Of a stretch of DNA of 13,641 nt, positions 8,396 to 13,641 are shown one piece after another; position 1 is the first letter of the stretch; the number at the start of each line of letters is the position of its first letter. Location of the stretch: NCBI RefSeq assembly GCF_900016645.1, contig NZ_CDGJ01000007.1; one strand, written 5' to 3'. A program made the translations under genes and the position numbers. The notes below the pieces were generated by a model. The model was not told the origin of the DNA and did no database searches. It saw only the letters and a program-made list of their open reading frames with translations. This stretch comes from Acididesulfobacillus acetoxydans (lineage in GTDB: Bacteria; Bacillota; Desulfitobacteriia; Desulfitobacteriales; Desulfitobacteriaceae).

Positions 8396-8904
8396 GCCAT
8401 CTTAAAAAGTCATAAAGAGGTCGCTAAGAAGTCCGGCACTTTCGCACTCCAACCGGTATTTTCGTACTCCCAGAGTCTCCCGCTTGCGGATCCGCTTCTC
8501 GGGCGGGAAATGAGAAGTTCTGTCGGGAAGATTTCTATGGATAAGCAGAAGTAAGTTCCTATAATGGTAAAAAAGGTATATAATAGGGGCTACCATGGCA
8601 TTAAAGCTAAAGAAGGAATTTGACCGCATTTCCCGTAGCCGCCGCCAAGAAGCCAAGAGGCAGGTGACTTTATGACGTCAATCGATCTAGTCCCTTTAGA
8701 CCTTTCTTTTGTTGCATTTACCCTGTTGGGAACGTCACTTGCAAGCCCATAAAAACCCGTAGAGAGTAAGCCGGCTTAATATAGCCAGATTTACTGTCTC
8801 ACCAATCTCACTGGGGGGGGGTTGCCATGACCTGATGGTTTATTTCTGACAAGCCCAGAAAAAATGGACCAAGTTGTGCAGGTGTGTGCTACAGGGGTGT
8901 ACCG
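8396..8904. other. gene-poor region before the recombinase
   Basis: No convincing gene. It contains a near-direct repeat TTTCGCACTCC (8440-8450) / TTTCGTACTCC (8460-8470). A hairpin TCCCGC (8478-8483) / GCGGGA (8503-8508) encloses the palindrome GCGGATCCGC (8486-8495). A second pairing CTTCTC (8495-8500) / GAGAAG (8512-8517) competes with it. Further right are a 12-bp palindrome TAAGCCGGCTTA (8767-8778) and a run of nine G (8813-8821). A 26-codon frame at 8595-8675 (MALKLKKEF...) follows the TATAAT boxes but has only a weak ribosome site. Confidence 0.5.
8538..8584 (+). promoter_or_regulatory. tandem promoter-like boxes upstream of the recombinase
   Basis: Two perfect TATAAT boxes lie at 8560-8565 and 8579-8584. 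The first has TGGATA 16 bases upstream (4 of 6 to TTGACA); the second has TTCCTA 17 bases upstream (3 of 6). They point toward the recombinase gene, leaving a leader of about 310 bases. Confidence 0.4.
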
Positions 8905-10038
8905 GTGACGGTGAGAAATCATATGGGGCGTGATTGTGTGGCTATTCAGGTCAATAAGGGGAATGACGAAAATCTTATAATAACCTTCGAGTACAGTCCG
9001 GCGAGGGTGAAAAAAGTGAAGCAAGTAACCAGACGATGGAACCCCTTGGGAAAGTACTGGGAAATGCCTTTTACCGAAGATGCGGTGGAACGTCTTGTAA
9101 AAGCGTTTGCCGACGAAGAGGTAAGATTTGACCCGTCCATCGATCTGAATTGGACGGATGCCCCATTCCTGGGACCAGAAGGGCTGTCCCGGTTAAAACG
9201 CCTTCTCGATGAAACGGAGTCGGCACTTACCCTCCGGGGTTACAGTAGCCAAACGATAGAGGCCTACAAGGGCCATGCGGAACGATTCCTCGTTTTTACA
9301 AAGAAACTGCCTGTGGACATTGATCAGAAAGATATCGAAAAGTATCTCCTTCATTTGCTCGAACATGGGGAACGATCAAGTTCATACGTGAACCAGGCAA
9401 TCAGCGCAATAAAACACCTCTTCAGGGACACGGAACAAATGCAGAGCGTGGCTAACTTGCGGTTGCCAAGACCAAAGAGAGAGCAGAAACTACCCGATGT
9501 CTTGAGTCGGGAAGAAGTACAAAACGTCCTTAAGCAAGTAAGCAATTCCAAACATAAAGCCATCCTGGCACTGACCTACTCAGCGGGTCTAAGGGTCAGT
9601 GAAGTAGTGAGCATCCGAATCAAGGATATCGATGTCCAACGTATGCTCATCCATGTGAGACAGGGCAAAGGAAGAAAAGACAGATATACGATTCTATCAA
9701 AGACTGCAGTCGACGTCCTACGAATCTATATGAGGCAGTACAATCCATCTGATTGGCTGTTCCCAGGGGAACAGGCTGGAACGCACCTTACCGAGCGCTC
9801 CGCCCAGAAGATTTTTGAGACAGCCTGTAAAAAAGCCGAAATCAAAAAAGATGTGTCGATCCATTCCCTGAGGCATTCGTTCGCAACCCACTTGCTCGAA
9901 GCGGGGACTGATCTAAGATATATCCAGGAGCTCCTGGGACACAAAAATTCCAAGACGACAGAAATCTATACACATGTTAGTCAGAAAGACATCGGCCGTA
10001 TCCGAAGTCCGTTAGACAGCTTGAATCTCGATGGGTAG
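8905..10038 (+). CDS. tyrosine recombinase at head of cassette array (Xer/IntI-like, with extra N-terminal domain)
   Basis: A site-specific tyrosine recombinase of 377 residues, complete by motif. The catalytic set is R230 (in GLRVSE), K258 (in GKGRKDR), H320 and R323 (HSLRH), H346 (LLGH) and Y355 (TEIYTH). The tail IRSPLD resembles the C-terminus of integron integrases. From K258 to H320 is 62 residues, like XerD (about 72) and far shorter than IntI1 (about 106), so the extra domain of classical IntI is absent. The SAM-like core-binding domain spans about 93-190. Before it lie about 90 residues with a Y-S-P...R.WNP...YWEMP pattern that recalls HARP-type DNA-binding repeats (inference). GTG at 8905 has AGGGG 7 bases upstream; an in-frame GTG at 8884 has no good ribosome site. 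The gene points the same way as the cassettes, which begin 77 bases after its stop. Confidence 0.9.
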   Translation: MTVRNHMGRDCVAIQVNKGNDENLIITFEYSPARVKKVKQVTRRWNPLGKYWEMPFTEDAVERLVKAFADEEVRFDPSIDLNWTDAPFLGPEGLSRLKRLLDETESALTLRGYSSQTIEAYKGHAERFLVFTKKLPVDIDQKDIEKYLLHLLEHGERSSSYVNQAISAIKHLFRDTEQMQSVANLRLPRPKREQKLPDVLSREEVQNVLKQVSNSKHKAILALTYSAGLRVSEVVSIRIKDIDVQRMLIHVRQGKGRKDRYTILSKTAVDVLRIYMRQYNPSDWLFPGEQAGTHLTERSAQKIFETACKKAEIKKDVSIHSLRHSFATHLLEAGTDLRYIQELLGHKNSKTTEIYTHVSQKDIGRIRSPLDSLNLDG

Positions 10039-10070
10039 GCAAAGGCGGTATATATGAAATACCATTCGCA

Positions 10071-10076
10071 TATAAT
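10071..10076 (+). promoter_or_regulatory. possible cassette promoter -10 box
   Basis: A perfect TATAAT lies between the recombinase stop and the first cassette, in the place where a cassette promoter (Pc) would be. It overlaps an inverted repeat TATATG (10051-10056) / CATATA (10069-10074). No good -35 box is seen, so confidence is low. Confidence 0.3.
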
Positions 10077-10084
10077 CCTGCCGA

Positions 10085-10121
10085 CAAATATTTAACGAAT
10101 TTCGCTAAATTNACGTTATGT
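10085..10121 (+). other. attI-like site at the head of the array
   Basis: This is the boundary where the first cassette joins the fixed DNA. The core box GTTATGT (10115-10121) is the insertion point, and cleavage G^TT gives cassette 1 its first bases. Upstream, ATTTAAC (10090-10096) is an imperfect inverse partner. The stretch can fold as TAACG-AATTT, CGCT loop, AAATT-NA-CGTTA. At about 32 bases between outer boxes it is too short for an attC, so it fits an attI-type site better. One undetermined base (N at 10112) lies inside it. Confidence 0.5.
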
Positions 10122-10159
10122 ATAATTCGCTTGCATGTTATGAATCGGGGTCTGTTTGG

Positions 10160-11017
10160 ATGAAGAAAATCATTGTCATTGGGTCAAGTGGATATTTAGG
10201 GACAGCTATTACAGATTTGGCAAGTCGAACTTACCCAGTGATTGCCACATATCGCACCACCCCTTGTCCAGTTTACAATAGCAACACGGGTCATGTTCGT
10301 GTAGATTTTGAAGATCAACAGAGCGTTATCGTTATACTACGGCTGATTCAAAAAACTGATATAGTGATTGTTGCATCAAATGTTGAATATGGCTCACTGA
10401 ACAAAACAATTCTCTGCAATTACCATGGCATGCTATACACTTTGCAGAGAGATAGAATCAAAACTATCTTTATCTCATCAGATGCAGTTTTTGATGGGAA
10501 GGAAGATAAATACGCTGAGGACAGTGTTCCTAATCCAATTACCGATTATGGAAAGCAGAAATTTAAGTCGGAGAGGATTATCGGCGAGCGTCAGAATGTA
10601 ATCATTCGTACCAGTTATATATACGGCAGTAACCGATACGTAGTAGACAAAAGGTTTTGGGAAATTGAAAATGCAGCGGAAAATGACAGCACGATCAATA
10701 AGGCATCAAATCTAATTCGAAATCCAATTCACGTTGTAGATCTAGCGAAGGTTATTCTACTACTGAAAGAAAAGACTGGAATATTCCACGTTGCTGGACC
10801 AAGGATGTCAGCATATACGTTTTACCATTTTCTTGCGAAAGAGGCAGGAATTATCGTTGATATTAAGGAAGTAATGCTAAAACAAGAACAGGCGAACGAA
10901 ATTCCTCTAAACACAAACTTAGTTTCCAATAAGCTTCGTAATTTGGGAATCCATATACCGAGCGTGAAAGAGAATAGTGGAAGAATTTATCCCGGGTCGA
11001 CGGCGAACTACACATAA
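10160..11017 (+). CDS. RmlD-like NAD(P)-dependent sugar-nucleotide reductase (cassette 1)
   Basis: A 285-residue extended short-chain dehydrogenase/reductase close to dTDP-4-dehydrorhamnose reductases. It binds NAD(P)H through GSSGYLG (8-14) at the start of a Rossmann fold. The active site is seen as ISSDAVFDG (S106/S107 region) and Y130-G-K-Q-K134. IRTSYIYG follows, as in RmlD. The exact substrate cannot be read from the sequence; a role in making a deoxysugar for surface glycan is likely. The ATG at 10160 begins MKKIIVIGSSG, the normal N-terminus of the family. An in-frame ATG at 10118 lies inside the GTTATGT core box and would add 14 unlike residues. The ribosome site is weak (GGGG at 10147-10150). 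The TAA stop (11015-11017) lies inside the R'' box of the cassette's attC. Confidence 0.85.
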   Translation: MKKIIVIGSSGYLGTAITDLASRTYPVIATYRTTPCPVYNSNTGHVRVDFEDQQSVIVILRLIQKTDIVIVASNVEYGSLNKTILCNYHGMLYTLQRDRIKTIFISSDAVFDGKEDKYAEDSVPNPITDYGKQKFKSERIIGERQNVIIRTSYIYGSNRYVVDKRFWEIENAAENDSTINKASNLIRNPIHVVDLAKVILLLKEKTGIFHVAGPRMSAYTFYHFLAKEAGIIVDIKEVMLKQEQANEIPLNTNLVSNKLRNLGIHIPSVKENSGRIYPGSTANYT

Positions 11018-11086
11018 CACGGTATTAGCGACACTTTGTAATGCTATTGGGTGAAAAGACGCATCGTTAATACCTGAACGTTATCT
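11012..11086 (+). other. attC-like recombination site 1
   Basis: R'' ACATAAC (11012-11018), L'' GGTATTAGCG (11021-11030), L' CGTTAATACC (11065-11074), R' GTTATCT (11080-11086). L''/L' pair with one mismatch. R''/R' pair with one mismatch that vanishes when the cassette's own head box GTTATGT is used. The loop is about 34 bases. The spacers are unequal (2 and 5 bases), as in attC sites folded from one strand. Confidence 0.85.
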
Positions 11087-11189
11087 GCAATGCCTAGGTC
11101 TTATTTGTTTTGGATAGGGATATGTGAATGCTCAATTTGAAATCTTATCTTCTATAGTTTAGAGAATATTAATAAAGGAGTGGTTAATC

Positions 11190-12248
11190 GTGAGGAGATG
11201 GTTTATAGGTGTGTTCATTCTTCTTTTCTTCTCCTTACCTTCTCAAGTCTTGGCAGCAGAACAATCACCTACAGTTTCAATTCAACGCATTTATGGCCAA
11301 GACCGTTATCAAACAGCCACAGCAATTGCAGATCAACTGGCAAAGCAATTTGGTATCAATTATTCGATGGGTCAAAAGTTCCAAGCAGTTGTCTTAGCGT
11401 CAGGTAACAATTGGCCAGATGCGGTATCAGGAACAGCCTTGGCTAATGTTAATAAAGCACCGATACTATTACTGGATAAAACTACTGATGCCCAGGGGAG
11501 TCAAGAGACCTTTAAGTATGTTCATCAACACGTTAGTGCTAGTGGAAAAGTATTTATACTTGGTGGAACAGGAGTAGTGCCAATAGAATTTACACAATAT
11601 CTTATTAGTATGGGATTTTCCCCTTCCAATGTTCAGCAAATAGGCGGAATTGATAGAGCAGAAACATCCTTTATGATAGCCAAAACGTTGAACATTCATA
11701 ATTTTTTTCTTGTCTCCGACCAGAATTTTTATGATGCATTGTCAGTAGCTCCGCATGTATCATCGAATCAAGATCGAACCCTATTACTAGTATCAAGTTC
11801 TGGTTTAACTGTGAAAGGTGAAAAGGAATATTTAGATGGTTGCTCTGACGTTATAACCGTAGGTGATTTGAGTAACAGTATAGCTTCAATTTACCCTAGG
11901 GCATATAACCCGTATGCGATTGGTATTAATGGATCGGAGTATGAAACAAATGCTCGCATGGTGGGCAGCGGGTTTGAAACAGCATTTATCGCTACTGGCG
12001 AAGATTATCCAGATGCCCTAACGGGCTCTGTATTAGCAGGAAGTATAGGTGGGTATCAAGGATCACCCATAATATTTGTAAAGCATGATTCTGTTGCACA
12101 GGAATCAGTACATGCATTGGAATATATTAAGACGGAACCAGACGGAGGCAGCCTTAGGCATGTAATTGTACTTGGAGGAACAGGGGCTGTAAGTGATAAT
12201 GCAGTCAAGCAGGCCATTTACCTAATAACAGGGATTACAGTGCCTTAA
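11190..12248 (+). CDS. secreted cell wall-binding repeat 2 (CWB2) protein (cassette 2)
   Basis: A 352-residue exported protein made almost only of CWB2 repeats, the module that attaches S-layer and surface proteins of Firmicutes to anionic wall polymers. A signal peptide covers about residues 1-22, with cleavage near VLA/A. Three repeats are visible by their recurring marks: GQDRYQTA (36-43), GGIDRAET (152-159) and GSEYETNA (248-255); WPDAVSG (75-81), FYDALSV (180-186) and YPDALTG (273-279); GGTGVV (125-130), GDLSNS (225-230) and GGTGAV (329-334). There is no extra catalytic domain, so it may be a wall-bound adaptor or coat. GTG at 11190 has AAGGAG 9 bases upstream. It is the only gene of its cassette, with a leader of about 110 bases that could carry its own promoter (TTGAAA at 11137-11142 has only a weak -10 partner). 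Confidence 0.92.
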   Translation: MRRWFIGVFILLFFSLPSQVLAAEQSPTVSIQRIYGQDRYQTATAIADQLAKQFGINYSMGQKFQAVVLASGNNWPDAVSGTALANVNKAPILLLDKTTDAQGSQETFKYVHQHVSASGKVFILGGTGVVPIEFTQYLISMGFSPSNVQQIGGIDRAETSFMIAKTLNIHNFFLVSDQNFYDALSVAPHVSSNQDRTLLLVSSSGLTVKGEKEYLDGCSDVITVGDLSNSIASIYPRAYNPYAIGINGSEYETNARMVGSGFETAFIATGEDYPDALTGSVLAGSIGGYQGSPIIFVKHDSVAQESVHALEYIKTEPDGGSLRHVIVLGGTGAVSDNAVKQAIYLITGITVP

Positions 12249-12324
12249 CTATGGCTATTAAAAGAATATATATAAGTAAGAAATATGATAAGTGAAATGT
12301 GAGGGTATTCTTAATCGGCACTGC

Positions 12325-12398
12325 AGATAACAGCGTATTCCCAACACCTGGTAATATGCATGTGAAATGGCGCGTCGGGAATACGCGAAACGTTATCT
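12325..12398 (+). other. attC-like recombination site 2
   Basis: R'' AGATAAC (12325-12331) and R' GTTATCT (12392-12398) pair perfectly. L'' CGTATTCCC (12334-12342) and L' GGGAATACG (12377-12385) pair perfectly over 9 bases. The spacers are 2 and 6 bases and the loop is 34 bases. Its first 20 bases are identical to those of site 3. Confidence 0.9.
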
Positions 12399-12465
12399 GA
12401 AACTGCTGGGTTTGTTAAAGATGATTAAGCTGAGATTTTTAAGATGATTAAGAGGAGTTGTTGCA

Positions 12466-12714
12466 ATGATGGATGAAATAGTGAAGGAGCTTACCCTTTT
12501 GCTCATGTACCTAACTTCATGGAAGGAAGATGTGGGTTTTGCTCAAGCAAGGCGTACATGGAAAGGATATCCTTTCGAGACAATCAACAAGTTAACAGAT
12601 GAGGAATTGATATCAGGTAGCCAGCGCTCAAAGTCGGTGTATTTGACAGATGAAGGGGTTAAATTGGCTGAACAATTAGGAAAGAAATATTTGAACGAAG
12701 AGATAAAGCTCTAA
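12466..12714 (+). CDS. DUF6429-like small protein (cassette 3, first gene)
   Basis: An 82-residue cytoplasmic protein. The pattern ELTLLLMYLTSW, WKGYPFE, then KSVYLTDEG fits my recollection of the DUF6429 family, whose function is unknown. The closing SKSVYLTDEGVKLA segment reads like the wing of a winged helix, which would allow DNA binding, but that is inference. AGAGGAG lies 8 bases before ATG 12466; a second ATG follows at once (12469). It is the first of two genes in the cassette and is followed after 34 bases by the double-CxxC gene. Confidence 0.75.
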   Translation: MMDEIVKELTLLLMYLTSWKEDVGFAQARRTWKGYPFETINKLTDEELISGSQRSKSVYLTDEGVKLAEQLGKKYLNEEIKL

Positions 12715-12748
12715 GCTTGATTTTTATCTATCGATGAGGAGAAGATGA

Positions 12749-12991
12749 ATGACTAGAATTTCGATTAAAGAATATGCCAAGAAGCACATTAAGTGTAATC
12801 CCGATGAGAATCTTAAGGATGTAATATCAAGACTAAAGGATGCCGTTGAAAGAAAGAATTCAGGGGCTACATGTAGCATATGTGGAGCATCAATTTGGGC
12901 AGTTGGATCTGCGGTTGGTGGATTTGAAGGCTGCTTCACTTGTATTACTGGAGAACATGACGATTCCGAGGATTATGAGGTTTTTTTGTGA
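12749..12991 (+). CDS. small double-CxxC protein (cassette 3, second gene)
   Basis: An 80-residue cytoplasmic protein with CSIC in its middle and CFTC 20 residues later, which together could hold one zinc ion. The N-terminal half is a charged amphipathic helix (ISIKEYAKKH...). The C-terminus is acidic (EHDDSEDYE). The CFTCITGE...DYE ending looks familiar from uncharacterised bacterial proteins, but I know no function. AGGAG lies 7 bases before ATG 12749. It shares its cassette with the DUF6429-like gene upstream. Two same-direction genes with good ribosome sites in one cassette suggest a pair that works or regulates together, such as a toxin-antitoxin or a stress module; nothing in the sequence proves this. 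Confidence 0.7.
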   Translation: MTRISIKEYAKKHIKCNPDENLKDVISRLKDAVERKNSGATCSICGASIWAVGSAVGGFEGCFTCITGEHDDSEDYEVFL

Positions 12992-13014
12992 TTGTATTCC
13001 TTTGCCGCAGCATC

Positions 13015-13091
13015 AGATAACAGCGTATTCCCAAAATCTGAGAGGATATGAATGCAGTAACCAGACTCCGGGAACACGCGAACCGTTATGT
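13015..13091 (+). other. attC-like recombination site 3
   Basis: R'' AGATAAC (13015-13021), L'' CGTATTCCC (13024-13032), L' GGGAACACG (13070-13078), R' GTTATGT (13085-13091). L''/L' pair with one mismatch. R''/R' have one mismatch because R' belongs to the next cassette; the cassette's own head (GTTATCT at 12392) pairs perfectly. Confidence 0.88.
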
Positions 13092-13173
13092 GACATTGCA
13101 TGATAGTTGTTTGTGGATAAAATTTTGTGCAAGAACTTTATGTGCCATTCATTCTGAAGGAGCTGTATTACTG

Positions 13174-13287
13174 GTGAGAATTGACAAAAACGATGTGCTT
13201 GGGGGACAATCCATATTAAAGGTGAGACAGTTAATGAAGCGTGGCTCATGGGGTCCTTGGAACGAGACTTTAGTTAGATTGCCCTGA
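13174..13287 (+). pseudogene. 5' remnant of a cassette 4 gene
   Basis: A frame starting at GTG 13174, with AAGGAG 11 bases upstream (13157-13162), gives 37 residues beginning MRIDKNDVLGGQS and ending at TGA 13285-13287, just where the insertion-sequence DNA seems to begin. It reads like the start of a longer protein cut by the insertion. The frame is open further upstream into attC3, but that part is recombination site. I do not recognise the family. Confidence 0.35.
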
Positions 13288-13288
13288 A

Positions 13289-13641
13289 AAAGTAGGTTTG
13301 CAAACCGTCCCTTGACCGACCCCCTGGGATCGGAATACATCAGTATGAATCCCCGGCATTGTAGAGGGGTATTCCTTGCCATTTCCTAATTCATGGCGGC
13401 CAATTTTCTTAAATTGTAGGTCAGTATGCCAAATCCCACCCAGATGCTAACTCCGCGGTGTCCTCTGAGCAGACTCCTCCCCAGGCCATATTTACGTTTC
13501 AAGATGCTAATGGTTCCTTCTCCACCAGCACGCCATGCTTGCAGACGTCGAAACCATCTTTGCCTTTCATGGGTTTGTCGCTTCTGAGTTTTCTTGCCCT
13601 TCTTTGGGATGGATATTCGTTTTATCCCCAGTTCGGTTAAA
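13289..13641 (-). mobile_element. insertion sequence, one end (continues beyond the window)
   Basis: DNA to the right of cassette 4 holds the end of a transposase on the minus strand and about 100 bases of non-coding DNA beyond its stop. The exact boundary is not visible because the other terminal repeat is outside the window; the edge near 13283-13300 is a guess. Confidence 0.6.
13386..13641 (-). CDS. DDE transposase, C-terminal 84 residues (cut by the window edge)
   Basis: Open from the window edge to TAG at 13388-13386. The first part is basic (KKGKKTQKRQ). Then comes GGEGTISILKRKYGL, RSLLRG and NLRKLA, the typical end of an IS4/IS5-type DDE transposase. The Glu at residue 41 of the visible part is probably the third acidic catalytic residue. 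The N-terminal part with the two catalytic Asp lies beyond the window. It is oriented against the cassettes and appears to have landed in cassette 4. The IS family cannot be fixed from this fragment; IS1182-like and ISNCY-like elements have similar ends. Confidence 0.75.
   Translation of the reverse strand, partial: LTELGIKRISIPKKGKKTQKRQTHERQRWFRRLQAWRAGGEGTISILKRKYGLGRSLLRGHRGVSIWVGFGILTYNLRKLAAMN

Larger units (their letters stand above)
10116..13288 (+). mobile_element. integron-like gene cassette array (three full cassettes and one truncated)
   Basis: Cassette 1 is 10116-11080 (965 bp), cassette 2 is 11081-12392 (1312 bp), cassette 3 is 12393-13085 (693 bp). Cassette 4 starts at 13086 and seems to be cut by an insertion sequence. 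Each complete cassette holds one or two genes followed by an attC-like site, all in one direction. The R'' box of each attC (ACATAAC, AGATAAC, AGATAAC) is the exact reverse complement of the box at that cassette's own head (GTTATGT, GTTATCT, GTTATCT), as required if circular cassettes insert by cutting at G^TT. AT-rich composition contrasts with the GC-rich core genes. The array adjoins the tyrosine recombinase gene. Confidence 0.85.

Noticed and set aside
8402..8656. Minus-strand frame of 84 codons
   Set aside because: No ribosome site, no recognisable pattern, and it crosses the hairpins and promoter-like boxes.
8595..8675. 26-codon plus-strand frame MALKLKKEF...
   Set aside because: Well placed after TATAAT boxes but too short and without a clear ribosome site; mentioned only in the region note.
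12249..12324. Possible small gene between the CWB2 gene and attC2
   Set aside because: AT-rich with no start plus ribosome site; only the conserved cassette tail is seen.
12325..13091. CRISPR array suggested by repeated 20-base blocks
   Set aside because: Only two identical blocks, about 690 bases apart, each half of a hairpin bounding genes; this fits attC sites, not CRISPR repeats.
13048..13287. 79-codon frame starting inside attC3
   Set aside because: Its first third is recombination-site DNA; the better start is GTG 13174, so only the later part is reported.

Overview
The window looks like the chromosome of a Gram-positive anaerobe of the Clostridia, most likely a Desulfitobacterium/Desulfosporosinus/Heliobacteria relative. 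This is inference. It rests on strong AGGAGG-type ribosome sites, GTG/TTG starts, a lipoprotein c-type cytochrome, a fused cytochrome b6/subunit IV/cytochrome c protein with its own Rieske protein, and a CWB2-repeat surface protein. No species is claimed.

Layout. (1) 1-190: end of an rRNA operon, with a 5S gene and its intrinsic terminator. (2) 191-3145: respiratory genes. A c-type cytochrome lipoprotein (+) converges on a two-gene menaquinol:cytochrome c reductase operon (-; Rieske protein, then the fused cytochrome b-c protein). The 388-base gap between them is rich in hairpins. (3) 3373-8395: sbcD-sbcC (+), overlapping by ATGA, followed by a 50-codon reading frame with a Gln-x dipeptide repeat. 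(4) 8396-8904: gene-poor stretch with hairpins, tandem TATAAT boxes and a run of nine G. (5) 8905-10038: a tyrosine recombinase. (6) 10085-13287: an integron-like array of gene cassettes. (7) 13289-13641: the end of an insertion sequence whose transposase is cut by the window edge.

The most notable part is 8905-13287. Three consecutive attC-like sites of 74-77 bases separate cassettes that all read in the same direction. Each cassette obeys the integron bookkeeping rule. Its first bases (TTATGT, TTATCT, TTATCT) match, in reverse complement, the R'' box at its own far end rather than the R' box of the neighbour. The complementarity between the two ends of each cassette runs on to 15-16 bases. 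Cargo: an RmlD-like nucleotide-sugar reductase, a CWB2 surface protein, a two-gene cassette (DUF6429-like protein plus a small double-CxxC protein), and a fourth cassette apparently cut by the insertion sequence. The recombinase at the head of the array carries the full catalytic set and an IntI-like RSPLD tail. It lacks room for the extra domain of classical integron integrases, has an additional N-terminal domain of about 90 residues, and points the same way as the cassettes. The array is therefore either an integron with an atypical integrase or a cassette cluster beside an unrelated recombinase.

The core genes, especially sbcCD, are visibly GC-rich and the cassettes are AT-rich, as expected for acquired DNA.
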